64,000 bases of DNA from Undaria pinnatifida (lineage: Eukaryota; Sar; Phaeophyceae; Laminariales; Alariaceae): NCBI GenBank assembly GCA_012845835.1, contig JABAKD010000017.1, forward strand, positions 4,648,867-4,712,866, given 5' to 3'. Shown in pieces: positions 1 to 12,574 of the stretch (position 1 is its first letter; each line of letters starts with the position of its first letter). Under the pieces are notes generated by a model. The model saw only the letters and a program-made list of their open reading frames with translations, did no database searches and was not told the origin of the DNA. Made by a program: the position numbers and the translations under genes.

Positions 1-1174
1 AGTACTTGCTGGTTGAGAGCGATGGAACTTTTTTTGCGCAGACCCTTGGAAGTGACGCTAGCCCGCATGGGAGCAGAGGCAGCTTTCATTGAGGTCGAGG
101 AAGCTTTAATGTTTTTGGAAACGCTTGGGGTGAGCAATCTTCTGTTAACTGTGCAACGGAAGGTCCCATGGAAACGTTCAGGGGGAAGCTAATACGAAAG
201 GTCGTACGGCAAACCAACGACACCCAGAGCAATCCTAAACCTGTTCACCCCTGCATGTACTCGTCTACTCCGATTCGATGGGAAATTGTCTCTGAAAACG
301 TAGGTCGAGCTCCACAGGAGTTACGCGCCAAAAGATGAACTAGATGAACTAGACGACAACAATATAATTTCCCAACATCCAAAAAATCTACATGGTCTGG
401 ATTAAACTTACCCAAGGAACCGCTCAATGTCATCGTCGGAGAACCCTTTGTACTCTGGGCAGCAGCGACTTTATCGTGCAGCTAGAGATAGGACGTACTC
501 ATCCGTCTGCGTACTCGTACGTATTTTTCAGCGGCTTCTCGCCGGGTTAATCTACGACATATAACGCGCTACCGATACCGTAGCCACGCGTAAATCGAAG
601 ACTTAACGGTCGTTCCTGACGAAAGCAAAAAAGTCAGAATGCTGTCACACAACGAGAGTTTCCGATAAGTCAGAAATGCAATGTACACGTTTTTTTTCCA
701 GGAATGCTGACATCAACTACCCTGGAAAAACGTCAAAACGGTTCAAACTCCGGCTTCCTGACCGATGATGTGACGTTTCGCGAAAAAAAAAATCACTTTT
801 TGATGTCACGAAAAATATTCCTCTTTTTTTGACATTTTTTGTGTTCGTTAGGAACGGCCCCAGCTGACGGTTTCGCGCAGTTTTTTCCGGGCCTGGCTCG
901 CCGGAACTGCGTGGTCCGTGGCAAAACTCTCAAACGTTCTGTATGTGCCGTTGGTTTCACCCCAAATGCCTCTAGATAGATCGTAAAATTGATTTAGAAA
1001 AACCCACGATGAAAACCGGGACGTCAACAGCTGTTTTGTGTACGTCCATAAGTAACAGTGCGCAATATATGGTCAACGGTTGTGGCTTTGGCACAGCGTC
1101 GGGGCAATGCTCGTTCATGTCGTAAGCCAAGCATGCAAGAGGGATCTAGTCCACGGAAAAAGAAACACTCTCAC
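1..1174. other. Intron or 3' end of the cassette gene; no exon recognised
   Basis: No further C-x4-C-x14-C cassette is present on either strand. The terminal exon implied by the M1 donor was not identified. The open frame at 245-433 (minus) lacks the cassette motif and shows no clear splice context. A poly-A/T-rich stretch lies at about 780-845. Confidence 0.4.
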
Positions 1175-1393
1175 CTCTCTCGCAGCACAGCTCTGTCGTC
1201 CAACCGTTTTCCCCGCACACTTTAGTTTCGTAGTCTGCCACCGCGGTGTACTTAGGAGGGCACTGTTTGCTGGAGCAGACCTTCTCGCAGCACTGGCCCT
1301 TGGTCCACTGGAAGTTCTCGCATTCCACCGAGTCGGGGTTGAGGATGGATTTGTACCCCTTCGGGCATTGTTTGGAGTCGCACGTTACCGCGT
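1175..1393 (-). CDS. Cassette exon M1 (type A-like, last cassette seen)
   Basis: 219 nt, phase 1-1, acceptor TCTCAG|AC, donor G|GTGAGA, so at least one further exon must follow. It reads C-DSKQ-C-PKGYKSILNPDSVE, CENFQWTKGQCC, CSSKQCPPKYTAVADYETKV, CGENGWTTELCC. Ten cysteines. It mixes type A features with the QWTKGQ of type D. Its downstream intron flank resembles that of type C exons. Confidence 0.88.
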
Positions 1394-2180
1394 CTGAGAT
1401 AAAATTGGAGGATCGTGGGAAACAACAAAGAAGGGGATGTTCGAGGCTGGTTCAAGCATACATCGTCTCAGGGTCTGACCCGGGCGAAATCGATAGAGAG
1501 CGAAAGGGTAAAAAACGGAACTTGACCGGATTTTGAATTGCTATTTCGGGCTAAAGTTGGTGTCGAAAAACATTAAAACAATGGCAGAATTAATATGTCG
1601 TCGATAACGTTTCGTTTCAGAATAACTCCTCCATTCCAAAGGGTTTTCCACTGTTGGTATCATTTTCCAGGACGGTTGCCTTGTTTAAGGTCTTCTGAAA
1701 AATTACAAGATATTCCATATCATGTGGTGGTGTCCTTTTATTGGCTGAAACATGTACATCGTTTTCGTTTTCACCTCGGTGATTTGATTTGATCTCTTTG
1801 GAGATCGAATTGCCAAATTTTTTTTTTTGAACGCCCCATAACATCACCCTAATATATTTGAAAAACGTGTTTTCTTCCATTTTTCACTAAACTGACACCG
1901 TTGCGAAGTATTGCAAGTTAGGATTGCATAAAACACGGACCAAGTATTTACATAGTACGGGCTTATATCATTGTATCGATCGGCACTAAGGACTACTGCC
2001 CGATCCCTGCGCCTCCACGGCAGACGGGCCATATTCGGGATATACCATATCGACAGATTTATCATGGAGTGCGTAAATTCCATGCGGCAACCTCGTCGCA
2101 CCGCAACAGCATTTTCCATATTTAATGCGTTGCGGCGAGGGTCCACGCGAATCATACCAGTCAAGACGAATGCGCTACTC

Positions 2181-2545
2181 TTTGCGACGCATCCAAGACA
2201 TGCCTCTGGTACATGCCCAAACGAATCAAAGACGTAATAAGTTATCCGCCCCTAAACCAAAGGTTGGGCGATGCGCTCGTTGGCGAGACGGGCGATTATC
2301 GGTGTCACCCTCCCGTCCAAACGAAAGGCGAGTAAGATAAAGCTGAGAATGTACGCGAGCCCTTAGCGATGCATCCAAGACATTTCCGCCACATGCACCA
2401 AACGAATCGAAGACGTAAAACATTATCCGCCCCTAAACCAAAGGTTGGGAGTTGCGCTCGTTGTCGAGACGGGCAATTCTCGGTGTCACCCTCCCGACGA
2501 AACGATGGGCGGGTAAGATAAAGCCGAGAATGTACGCGAGCACTT
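2181..2545 (+). repeat. Two-copy tandem repeat, period 181 bp
   Basis: The CCCTAAACCAAAGGTTGGG block occurs at 2250 and 2431, and the flanking sequence (ATCCAAGACAT, ACGAATC, GGTGTCACCCTCCCG, AAGATAAAG) matches in order. Copies are diverged. The short open frames over it are not credible genes. Confidence 0.8.
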
Positions 2546-3124
2546 GAGGGTGTTGCTCCAGAACTCGAATATCGGTATATAAACGAAGGAGGAGCTTTCT
2601 TCATTGTTCATTGGGGCGTTCTCGTCGTACAATGGCGACAACGAGAATAGCGCGAGCGAACATCGAGCCAAGTCGCGCCTTTCCGCAAAATCCGACAAGG
2701 CTAGGCCCGTTTAAGGTCACCGCAGGGAGTGCCGGCGCGTGATCTCCGGACCGCGCACGCTGCGATAGGCCCGGGGAGCCCAGGGGAATTCGAGCATCGC
2801 AGAGGGTTCGCACGAGGGCGAGTTTCCGGCTTGAGGTCCGATTTCCACAAACGCCAGCTTGCGAGGCTGATATGCAAATGGCTTAGGTTTAGCTTTCCAA
2901 AGCTATGTCGCATTTTTCAAGAAATATTTTGGACACATTTCTTGCCATCACCAGGAACTTTCTGTCTTTGACTTGTGTGCCTCGGCGTGAGAAGGAAGGT
3001 AGTGGCACAACACTCACCCGCGGCTAGAAGCAGCCACGCATGGGTAGGCAGCAGCACCGGGACAGCAGCGGGCAGCAGCAGGCAGCAAAGTCAATATCAA
3101 CGCTCAACTAACACCAGGTTATAA

Positions 3125-3260
3125 AGTACTTCGACCTGGAGTGGCCGAGTAGTCGCGGTTCCCTCTGGAGCACTTCGCCCTGAAACAGCTGAGTACTCGC
3201 GAGTGCTCCGGCGTAATTCGACCTGAAATGACTTGAGTACTCGCGATTGGGTAGTCGCGA
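3125..3260 (+). repeat. Minisatellite, three copies of about 45 bp
   Basis: CTTCGACCTG-type starts at about 3128, 3173 and 3217 are each followed by GAGTACTCGCG or GAGTAGTCGCG. Diverged copies inside an intron. Confidence 0.65.
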
Positions 3261-3984
3261 ATCACAAGAGGGCCACGTGCTTTCGATTTTCAAATCTAAA
3301 TCTAAATATGTACGCATATGTTGTGGATTTTCACACATACCTCGCACTGGTGAGGCCGTAGGTCTAGTCAGCGCAAAACAAGCCGTTAAATCCATCTTAA
3401 CTTTTTGACGGTTGGTACACAGTGCACAGAACTTGTATTATCGCACAAGAGTCCGTAGGCGACGATGAGGGCAGAGCCCCTATTATATATTGGAAATAAG
3501 GAAGCGCTCGAGAGCAATAAGAACGGCATACTGGTATTCACAGGTGCACAAGTAACGTAGGAGTTTTCGACGTGAAACAAGTGTAGAACGTAATCGAATT
3601 CTCGAGTAAGAGCTCCGACCTCGTTCTCTTTGCCAATATAACACAAAACAAAGAGATACGTACACGCATAGGTGTAAAGCGGCGCGCAGTTCAGGCGCCT
3701 TTAAAAACTTTTGCTGTTTCTTTTCTTCCCGCCAACAACAAAAAAGTGAAAACAACGTACAAATAGAACTTGGAGCCATTGATGGATCTAGCAACATTAC
3801 TTTGATTGTTGACACCCTCCAAGACGTGACCTGCGACTTCGACGGCTGTTGTGTGCCCTCACTCTCCCCAACAGTACCCGAAATATGGATAATTGTTGCA
3901 GCACCGGTGACGGAGTGGAATTGTTCTCGTGCACATGCGGTAAGCCAAGCATCCAAAGGGGGTCTAGAAGGAGTAAGCTCTCAC

Positions 3985-4203
3985 GTTTGTCGCAGCACAG
4001 CTCTTCCGTCCACCCGTTGTCGCCGCACACAATCGTGTCAGAGTCTGGTTTCGCGGAATAGTGGGCAGGGCACATTTTGCTAGAGCAGACCTTCTCACAG
4101 CACTCGCTCTCGGTCCACTGGAAGTTCGTGCACTGCGTCGCGCTGGGTTCCCCGATGTATTTGGATCCCCTCGGGCATTTTTTAGCGGCGCAGGTTACCG
4201 GGT
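3985..4203 (-). CDS. Cassette exon M2 (type C)
   Basis: 219 nt, phase 1-1, acceptor TCTCAG|AC, donor AAAC|GTGAGA, which gives a His junction codon with M1. It reads DPVTC-AAKK-C-PRGSKYIGEPSATQ, TESECC, CSSKMCPAHYSAKPDSDTIV, CGDNGWTEELCC. Ten cysteines. Close paralogue of M16, with matching intron flanks; the intron before it contains the conserved element at about 4312-4337. Confidence 0.88.
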
Positions 4204-5073
4204 CTGAGATGCAGAAATGGGATCGTGAAAAGCAAGGGGAAACGGAATAGTACAGGTTGGTTGGTGCACAACAAATCCCAGGTGTTGACCTCGGCCAATT
4301 AATGAGAGCTGCGTCGACACGATGGCCATTTGGTGAGTATTGCACAATAACCGCTACAAAGAGTTTAACAGCATGATTTACATGGTTCAATTCGTAAACT
4401 TCGACACAAGGTGGTGCCGAAAACAGAAAATAGGGCAGAAGACGCATGCATCGTTCAGAACGTTCAGCACTAAAATCTCGCACAAACTTTCTGCAGATTC
4501 CGGACAACAGAAAAATCACGTGAACGGATTCCGTGGAAAACACGAACGGGTCCGAGCATTTTGCAAGACGGCAGGCCTCGTGTCCATACTGTTTCTGTTG
4601 AACAATGCTTCTGGTCTTGCTCTTTACAAATTCGTCGGATTTGCTCTGTTTCAACTATATGGTCACACCGCATCGGCCAAGTACGACAACCTGTTTGTTT
4701 CTCGAAACCTGCCGTCGTCAAGCACGAACAAGACATGTGGTAGCCTCAAGATATCATAGGATCGAATTATTGTAATTGGGATCACGGTCAACGCCCCTCC
4801 GCCCCAATAAGAGAGAAGAAATACATTGTAACACAGAGCGCAAGGGGTTATCACGCGGTATATGCATTATACGTAGTTGGAGAGAGTCCTATCATAGCTC
4901 CATCGGAGAATGTCGTATGAGTCGCGTAATTGAAATACAAACTGCGTGAGTATCTGCAGGACGAAGGAAGTTTTCAGGTACATACAGCTGTATAGCCCTT
5001 GCTACAGAAGGGACTCTCTTGCCATCGACGTCTTCGCCTTTGTGAATAAAGGATGGCCGTTTTGATCAGTACT

Positions 5074-5200
5074 TAGCAGCAGTGGGCAGCAGCAGTGGGC
5101 AGCAGCAGGAAGCAGTAGCAAGCAAGGATACAGCCAGCAGCATCTATAGCCTCCAGCAGCCATCATCATCCACTAGCAACGACCAAGGAACAGGTAGCAG
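5074..5200 (+). repeat. CAG-rich interrupted microsatellite
   Basis: AGCAGCAGTGGGCAGCAGCA and related interrupted CAG runs in the M3-M2 intron. A similar cluster occurs at 22383-22690. Confidence 0.7.
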
Positions 5201-5621
5201 AAATCAGAAACACGTCATGTAAGACCAGGAACCAGCAGCCCGAACCGGAAGCAATATCTGAGTTAACCAGCCGCGGCCGCAAAGGGTTTTTACACAGCGG
5301 CAGGCGGTAGCAGTAGCAACCCCAAGGTCAAGGCTACTGTAGTGAGTATGTTTCATGATTTACCACAATTTTACTGCCGGATATGAGCTATCATACTCGC
5401 ACGAGTGACTCTGTACCTTGCTCACGAAAACGAGCTACTACGTTATTGATTTGTCGCAGCGTAGCTACCCATGCCTTTGGAGGTTCATATCGAGAAATAC
5501 GTTCAGCACGAAAGCTTTGAAGCCGCTTGAAATAGGGGGTTCACTAGCGCGAGCGTCCTCGAGCTACTGCAATAGAAGGCCCAAAAAACCAACACAAGCC
5601 CCCTACCGTTGCATTGGGCCC

Positions 5622-5895
5622 AGGAGCCAGGCAACGGTATGGGAGTCCCTTCTGAAACCTTTGTTTTGCACTGGCCGGAGGCCACTCGCGCGAGTAACCC
5701 CTCTGTTCCTTTGCGATCTTACGTTTTCCTTGATGAAATAAACGGATGGAATCGATCTGCAAGGGAATGGTAATTCACGCTGCACCAAAACATCACCTAC
5801 ACCACTTTCATCCGTGTGTTACCAAGTCGCTCGCGCGAGTGGCTCAAGCCCGGGAGCAAAACCGGGGGTATGATACTACAATACCGTTGCATTGG
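5622..5895 (+). mobile_element. Beta-type MITE copy (diverged)
   Basis: Contains the family's internal inverted pair, CTCGCGCGAGTAACCCCTC near 5686 and CGCTCGCGCGAGTGGCTC near 5829. Its flanks have the form CAACGGTAT and ATACCGTTG. It matches the 49365-49632 element in layout: a Cys-free, T-rich centre with 'TGTTCC...TTGCGATC...TTCTTGATGAAATA'. Ends are approximate. Confidence 0.55.
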
Positions 5896-6753
5896 GCATC
5901 TGTGCAGGTACGAGATGGAAGCGTTTCCGGTAGCACCCGGCGGCATCTAGCATCGGCTGAGGCTTAGTGCGAGTTTGCGGGCGGCTGTTGTGGAGGTTTG
6001 AGAAACCCTGGGGGAGGGCACGGAAGCCCTATCATACTTCGGTAAAACCACAAGCTGTACGTTCGCACAACCGTCGGTTGTTTAAGCCGACAGCGTAAGG
6101 TAGCAGGAAGCCACGATAGGCCGTCCCCACAGTGGACATTCCTTCGTCAGAAAATGGGTCATGGCCGATGACGAGGACAAGTGTGACGAGACTGTGCTGC
6201 TGGTTCGGTTGGTCGCGACACCCTAGATACCTGTCCAGTCAGGTTAGAAACTAAACGAAAAAAAATGCGTAAAGAACTGCCGGGAGATTCCGCCTTGGTT
6301 TGTGTTGATTCAGATTCTGTTCCTGAGAGAAAAGATGACGGTTTCGCTTGGAATTTATCTACTCTTAAATGACAGCAATTGCGCAGAGCTACTGTACTTT
6401 AAGGTGTTACCGCATACGCAGCACGCAGCAACGAAAAGGGTTACAACGAACGCCGTCGTTCGACACCTGGGATACAGTTCGTATAGCAGGTAGGTGTGTA
6501 ACATGACGTACGCCTCACTTGCGTGAGCGGCGTCATTTGACGATCAAGAAAAAAACGGGGGTGCTGAATTGCACCGCTTTACAATGCGTTCCTGTTTACT
6601 TGTGACGGTGACGATATTGGTTTGACGGCGACCTAACCAACACGACCCAACCTATGGCTAACGTCGGTAGCTTGGGCATGAGGTTAGGGAAGCACGCTCG
6701 CGCATGCGACAAACCAAGTACGATGAGACGTGCTCGTAGGAACAAGCTCTGAC

Positions 6754-6972
6754 CTCTGGTGCAGCACTGCTCTTTCTTGCACACGCCTCCCTCGCACACT
6801 GTAGTATCAGCGTCCTCCACCGGGGTGTGGGTTGAAGGGCAACCGAAGCTAGAGCAGACCTTTTCGCAGCACTGGTTCTTGGTCCACGCGAAGTTCGTAC
6901 ACTCCACCTCACCGGGGTTGGTAATATATTGGTATCCAGTTGGGCAGTCTTGAGATCGGCAGGTTACCGCGT
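6754..6972 (-). CDS. Cassette exon M3 (type B)
   Basis: 219 nt, phase 1-1, acceptor TCTCAG|AC, donor G|GTCAGA. PTGYQY, AWTKNQCC, CSSFGC, VEDADTTV and C-EGGV-C-KKEQ-CC. 11 cysteines. It lies 626 bp from M4, the same spacing as M9/M10 and close to M14/M15. Confidence 0.9.
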
Positions 6973-7379
6973 CTGAGATTAACAGCCGCATCGTGAAATA
7001 CAACGAAAAACCGAATGTTGGTGTCTGGTTCTGACAGAACGCGTCCTAGCCTCAGATACCGACGAATTCATGAGTCTAGTGTGGTCGACGCGATTGCCAC
7101 ATTGGAAGTATCGTGCTAACCGCTACGAGCAGATTGGGCAAGCCGAATGCTGAATACGTCAAAACCAAAACCGCAGACAGTCGTCATCATGCTTCGTTGT
7201 ACAATGTCGCATAAATCTCAGAATAACTAGAGAAAAAACCTACCACTGTCAACGTACTACTATAGTCTAGTTGAACGGTCCCAGTGCTGTTTCTCCAGAC
7301 AAAATCCCGGACACTCAAGCCTGTGCACGGTGGTAGAGGCCATTATTTGTGTCTGTCGGCATCGTTTGAAAATTCTTAC

Positions 7380-7598
7380 CTCTGTTGCAGCACAGCTCTT
7401 TTGTCCAGCCGCCTTCTCCGCACACTTTGGCTTCGGAGTCTGCCACCGCTGTGTACTTAGGAGGACACTGTTTGCTAGAGCAAACCTTCTCGCAGCACTG
7501 ACCCGTGTTCCACTCGAAGTTGTCGCATTCCATCGCGTCGGGGTTGAGGATGGATTTGTATCCCCTCGGACATTTTCTAGAGTCGCAGGTTACCGGGT
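7380..7598 (-). CDS. Cassette exon M4 (type A)
   Basis: 219 nt, phase 1-1, acceptor TCTCAG|AC, donor G|GTAAGA. Starts DPVTC-DSRK-C; FEWNTGQCC and VADSEAKV are private variants. Ten cysteines. It belongs to the shortest, two-exon (A then B) unit, which looks like the ancestral layout of the amplified block. Confidence 0.9.
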
Positions 7599-8813
7599 CT
7601 GAGACGAAAAGCGGAGATGATGTTGAACAACGGGAGACGGGATTGCAGAGACTGGTTCAAGCACAATGCGTCCGGTGTTCTGACCCTTTCTAAATCATGG
7701 GTACGGTATCGACGCCATTGCCACAACTTGTGAGTGTCAAACTTCACACTTCCGACAGGATAAAACCAAGACGTGAATTTTGTTCTGATTCGTTAGATTG
7801 GGTGACGTGAACGATGAAAGCATCGGACTAGAAATTGTGGGCGGAAGACAGGCGTTGAATAGATGTTTTGGCGTTGTCGTGTATCGTGTAAAGTTCTATT
7901 GATTTCTGAGCGACAGACGTATCTAGTTGAACGGCTGCCTCCCCCTACCGTTGCATTGGGCACAGAGAGGAGATGGATTATTTTCCGCCAGCACCCATCG
8001 GCATCTACCAGTGGTTGAGGCTCAGTGCGATGTTGCCGGCGGCTGTTGGGGAGGTTTGCGAAATTGTGGACGGCACGAAGGCCCAATCATACTTCGGTTA
8101 AACCCCTAAAACTGCTTTCGTACAACTGTTGGTTGCACACGCCGACAACTTCAAGGTAACAGGAAGCCATGATAGGCCGTCCCCACACCGTGGACATTTT
8201 TCGTCAGAAAATGGGTCGTGACCGATGTCGAGGACAAGTGACGAGCCTGTGCTGTTGTTTCGGTTGGTCGCGACACCCTAGATACCTGTCCAGTCAGGTT
8301 AGAAATAAATAGTAAAATACTAGGTATAAGGCTGTCGGGAGATTCCGCCTTAGTTTGTGTTTCAGATTCTATTTCTGACAGAGAAGCTAAAGATTTCGCT
8401 CGGAAATTATGGAGGCCTAAATGACAGCAATTGCGCAGATACTGTCCTTCAAGGTGTTACCGCAAACGTAGCACGTTTCAACAAAAAGGATGATGTCATC
8501 GTTCGAAATTTCGGGTAGAGTTCGTATAGCACGTGTGTAAAATCATTTGTGTCTAACGTTCGTAAACAGGGTCATTTGTCGGTGCGAAAAAATCGGTGCG
8601 GCTGAATGAAAAGGATTTGCAATACGTTCCTTAGATTGTTCTAACATTAACAGTTGTTACATGGTACGGTGACCGTATTGTTTTGCCGGCAGCCTAACCA
8701 ACATGACCCAACCTATGGCTAACGTCGGTAGCTTGGGCATGAGGTTAGGGAAAAACGCTCGCGCATGCGACAACCAAGTACGATGAGACGTGCTCGTAGG
8801 AACAAGCTCTGAC

Positions 8814-9032
8814 CTCTGGTGCAGCACTGTTCTTTCTTGCACACGCCTCCCTCGCACACTGTAGTATCAGCGTCCTCCACCGGGGTGTGGGTTGAAGGGC
8901 AACCGAAGCTAGAGCAGACCTTTTCGCAGCACTGGTTCTTGGTCCACGCGAAGTTCGTACACTCCACCTCACCGGGGTTGGTGATATATTGGTATCCAGT
9001 TGGGCAGTCTTGAGATCGGCAGGTTACCGCGT
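8814..9032 (-). CDS. Cassette exon M5 (type B, downstream B of its unit)
   Basis: 219 nt, phase 1-1, acceptor TCTCAG|AC, donor G|GTCAGA. It has AWTKNQCC rather than AWTRNQCC, and VEDADTTV, both shared with M3. 11 cysteines. M5 and M3 are thus close copies although in different units. Confidence 0.9.
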
Positions 9033-9346
9033 CTGAGATTGACAGGCGGATCGTGAAATACGAAAAAAAACGAATGTTGGTGTCTGGTTCTCAAAGAACG
9101 CGTCCTAGCCCCTCAGATACCGACGAATTCATGAGTCCAGTGTTGTCGACGCCATCGCCACATTGAAAGTATCGTGCAACCGCTACGAACAGATCGGGCA
9201 AGCCGAATGCTGAATACGTCAAAACCAAAACTACAGACAGTCGTCGCCATGCTTCTTTGTAGTTTAAGTAAGGGGTTAGAAAACAACGCTCGCGCGTGCG
9301 ATAAGCCAAGTACATAGGAGAGGTGCTCGTAGGAACAAGCTCTGAC

Positions 9347-9565
9347 CTCTAGTGCAGCACTGCTCTTTCTTGCACACGCCTCCCTCGCACACTGTAGTAT
9401 CAGCGCCCTCCACCGGGGTGTGGGTTGAAGGGCATTCGAAGCTAGAGCAGACCTTTTCGCAGCACTGGTTCCTTGTCCACGCGAAGTTCGTACACTCTAC
9501 CTCACCGGGGTTGGTGATATATTTGTATCCCATTGGGCAGTCTTGAGATCGGCAGGTTACCGCGT
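9347..9565 (-). CDS. Cassette exon M6 (type B, upstream B of its unit)
   Basis: 219 nt, phase 1-1, acceptor TCTCAG|AC. The donor is G|GTCAGA, unlike the A|GTAAGA of its counterparts M9 and M12. It has CSSFEC and PMGYKY like them but VEGADTTV like M8 and M11, so its 3' part may have been copied from a downstream B exon. 11 cysteines. Confidence 0.9.
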
Positions 9566-9686
9566 CTGAGATTGACAGTCGGATCGTGAAAAACAACGAA
9601 GAAACGAATGTTGGTGTCTGGTTCCGGCAGAAAGCGTCCCAACCTCAGAAACCAACGAGTCAGGAGTCCAGTGTCGTCGACGCGAT

Positions 9687-9691
<5 letters not shown>

Positions 9692-9720
<29 letters not shown>
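9692..9720 (+). repeat. (TA)n microsatellite
   Basis: Lies within the conserved intron element upstream of M6. The homologous tracts at 12292-12309, 14884-14900 and 16943-16958 differ in length. Confidence 0.95.
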
Positions 9721-9723
<3 letters not shown>

Positions 9724-9985
9724 GTATCATGCTAACCGCTACGAGCAGATAGCGCAAGTCGAATGCCGAACACGCCAAAACCAAAACCGCAGACGGTCGT
9801 CATCATGCTTCGTTGTACAATGTCGCAAAAAGTCCCGCGAAAAACCAAAGACAATAGTACTGTTACCGTACTAGTTGAACGGTCGCAGTGCTGTGTCTCC
9901 AGACAAAATACCCGGACACTCAAGCCTTGTGCACGGTGGTAGAGGACACTATTGGTGTCTGTCGGCATCGTCTGGAAATTCTTAC

Positions 9986-10204
9986 CTCTGTTGCAGCATA
10001 GCTCTTTCGTCCAGCCGCCTTCCCCGCACACTTTGGTTTCGGAGTCTGCCACCGCGGTGTACTTAAGAGGACACTTCTTGCTAGAGCAGACCTTCTCGCA
10101 GCACTGATCCGTGTTCCACTCGAAGTTGTCGCATTCCATCGCGTCGGGGTTGAGGATGGATTTGTACCCCCTCGGACATTTTTTAGAATCGCAGGTTACC
10201 GCGT
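9986..10204 (-). CDS. Cassette exon M7 (type A)
   Basis: 219 nt, phase 1-1, acceptor TCTCAG|AC, donor G|GTAAGA. C-DSKK-C start, CSSKKCPLKY second half. Ten cysteines. It shares the PLKY variant with M10 and M13 but lacks their Gly substitution, so it is the oldest of the three full-unit A exons. Confidence 0.9.
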
Positions 10205-11417
10205 CTGAGACAAAAGCGGAGGTCATGAGAAGCAACGGGGGACGGGATGACAGACACTGGTTCAAGCAGAGTGCTTGTTGGGTTTCGACACCTTCGAAAC
10301 CATGGGTGCTGTATCTATGCCGTTGCCACATCTGGTGAGTGTCATACTTCAAACTTTCAACAGGTTGAAATATTGAAGACGTGAATTTTGTTATGATTCG
10401 TTAGGTTGGGCGACGTGAATGCCGAGAAAAACAGACTAAATGTAGGTACAAGACAGGCGTTGAATAGCCGTTTGGCGTGGTCAAGTACTGTGTAAAGTTC
10501 TATTGGTTTCTGACCAGTAACAGACGTGTTTAGCTGAACGGCTGCCTCCTTACTGTTGCATTGGCCACAGAGAGGAGATGAAAGCGTTTCCGTCAGAACC
10601 CAGCGGCACCTCGCAGTGGCTGCGGCTCGATGGGCTTCTGCTTGGGGCTGTTGTTGGCGTTTGAGAAATCGGGGGGGCTCGAAGGCCCAATCATACTTCG
10701 GTTGAACCTTGAATTCAACCGTTAGTTGTACACGCCGACTACTTCAAGGTAACAGGAAGCCATGATAGGCCGTCCCCACATCGTGGACACTCTTCGTCAG
10801 GAAATTGATCATGGCCGATGACGAGGAAAGGTGACGAGACTGTGATGCTGTTTCGGTTGGTCTCGACACCCTAGATACCTGTCCAGTCAGGTGCGAAATA
10901 AAATAAATAAATAATGGGTATAAAGCTGTCGGAAGATTCCGCCTTTGTTTGTGTTGTTTCAGATTGTATTCCTAACAGATAATAAAACGATTTCGTTCTG
11001 AATATATGGAGGCCTTAGCGACAGCAATATCGCAGCTATTGTTTTGTAGGTGTTACCGCAAATATTTGCAGGTATCAACGAAAAGGGTGACAACGAACTT
11101 CTTCGTTCGACATTTCGGGTTGAGTTCGTGTAGCACGTGCGTGAAATCATGTGGGTCTAACTTTCGTGAACGGAGTCATTTGTCGGTGTGAAAAAATTGA
11201 TGCGGCTGAATTTAACGGCTTGACAATGCGCTCTTTTTCGATTGTTCGAATATTTACAGATTTTTAGTACAGTGACGGTATTGTGTTGCCGGCAACCTAA
11301 CCAACATGGCCCAACCTATGGCTACCGTCGGTAGCTTGGGCATGAGGTTAGGGAAGCACGCTCGCGCATGCGACAAACCAAGTACGATGAGACGTGCTCG
11401 TAGGAACAAGCTCTGAC

Positions 11418-11636
11418 CTCTAGTGCAGCACTGCTCTTTCTTGCACACGCCTCCCTCGCACACTGTAGTATCAGCGCCCTCCACCGGGGTGTGGGTTGAA
11501 GGGCAACCGAAGCTAGAGCAGACCTTTTCGCAGCACTGGTTCCTGGTCCACGCGAAGTTTGTACACTCCACCTCACCGGGGTTGGTGATATATTGGTATC
11601 CAGTTGGGCAGTCTTGAGATCGGCAGGTTACCGCGT
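11418..11636 (-). CDS. Cassette exon M8 (type B, downstream B of its unit)
   Basis: 219 nt, phase 1-1, acceptor TCTCAG|AC, donor G|GTCAGA. It encodes the same product as M11 (VEGADTTV, CSSFGC). 11 cysteines. It lies exactly 2,590 bp from M11. Confidence 0.9.
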
Positions 11637-11948
11637 CTGAGATTGACAGGCGGATCGTGAAATACGAAAAAACGAATGTTGGTGTCTGGTTCTCAAAGAA
11701 CGCGTCCTAGCCCCTCAGATACCGACGAATTCATGAGTCCAGTGTTGTCGACGCGATTGCCACATTGAAAGCATCGTGCAACCGCTACGAACAGATCGGG
11801 CAAGCCGAATGCTGAATACGTCAAAACCAAAACTACAGACAGTCGTCGCCATGCTTCTTTGTAGTTTAAGTAAGGGGTTAGAAAACAACGCTCGCGCGTG
11901 CGATAAGCCAAGTACATAGGAGAGGTGCTCGTAGGAACAAGCTCTTAC

Positions 11949-12167
11949 TTCTGGTGCAGCACTGCTCTTTCTTGCACACGCCTCCCTCGCACACAGTAGT
12001 ACCAGCGTCCTCCACCGGGGTGTGGGTTGAAGGGCACTCGAAGCTAGAGCAGACCTTTTCGCAGCACTGGTTCCTGGTCCACGCGAAGTTCGTACACTCC
12101 ACCTCACCGGGGTTGGTGATATATTTGTATCCCATTGGGCAGTCTTGAGATCGGCAGGTTACCGCGT
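11949..12167 (-). CDS. Cassette exon M9 (type B, upstream B of its unit)
   Basis: 219 nt, phase 1-1, acceptor TCTCAG|AC, donor A|GTAAGA as in M12 (Asn junction). The protein sequence matches M12, including CSSFEC and VEDAGTTV. The intron just upstream holds a (TA)n tract at 12292-12309 of different length from those in the sister units. Confidence 0.9.
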
Positions 12168-12574
12168 CTGAGATTGACAGTCAGATCGTGAAAAACAACG
12201 AAGAAACGAATGTTGGTGTCTGGTTCCGGCAGAAAGCGTCCCAACCTCAGATACCGTCAGTCAGGAGTCCAGTGCCGTCGACGCGATTGCCATATATATA
12301 TATATATATTAAGTATCATGCTAACCGCTGCGAGCAGATAGCGCAAGTCGAATGCCGAACACGCCAAAACCAAAACCGCAGACGGTCGTCATCATGCTTC
12401 GTTGTACAATGTCGCAAAAAATCCCGCGAAAAACCAAAGACAATAGTACTGTTACCGTACTAGTTGAACGGTCGCAGTGCTGTGTCTCCAGACAAAATAC
12501 CCGGACACTCAAGCCTTGTGCACGGTGGTAGAGGACACTATTGGTGTCTGTCGTCATCGTCTTGAAATTCTTAC

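Larger units (their letters stand above)
1394..3984. other. Intron M2-M1
   Basis: Holds a two-copy tandem repeat (2181-2545), a CAG-like cluster (3037-3090) and a three-copy minisatellite (3125-3260). No cassette or other gene was seen. Confidence 0.6.
6598..8648 (-). repeat. Repeat unit R0 (exons M4 and M3)
   Basis: The short, two-exon form of the amplified block. It begins at the same position relative to the B exon as the full units (CCTAACCAACA...GACCCAACCTATGGCTA). It ends in an intron segment (about 7920-8300) also found in all other units. Confidence 0.75.
8649..11256 (-). repeat. Repeat unit R1 (exons M7, M6, M5)
   Basis: Full three-exon unit in the order A-B-B (transcription order), about 2.6 kb. 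More diverged from R2 and R3 than those are from each other, and with the longest (TA)n tract (9692-9720). Confidence 0.85.

Noticed and set aside
1080..1397. Plus-strand open frames opposite cassette exons (also 6759-6953, 8819-9013, 11423-11617 and others)
   Set aside because: They are antisense shadows; only the minus frame keeps the cysteine pattern and splice sites, and the plus frames recur only because the exons are duplicated.
3797..4654. A 285-residue uninterrupted minus frame across exon M2
   Set aside because: It runs through the acceptor and donor of M2; outside the 219 nt the sequence is intron and has no cassette motif.
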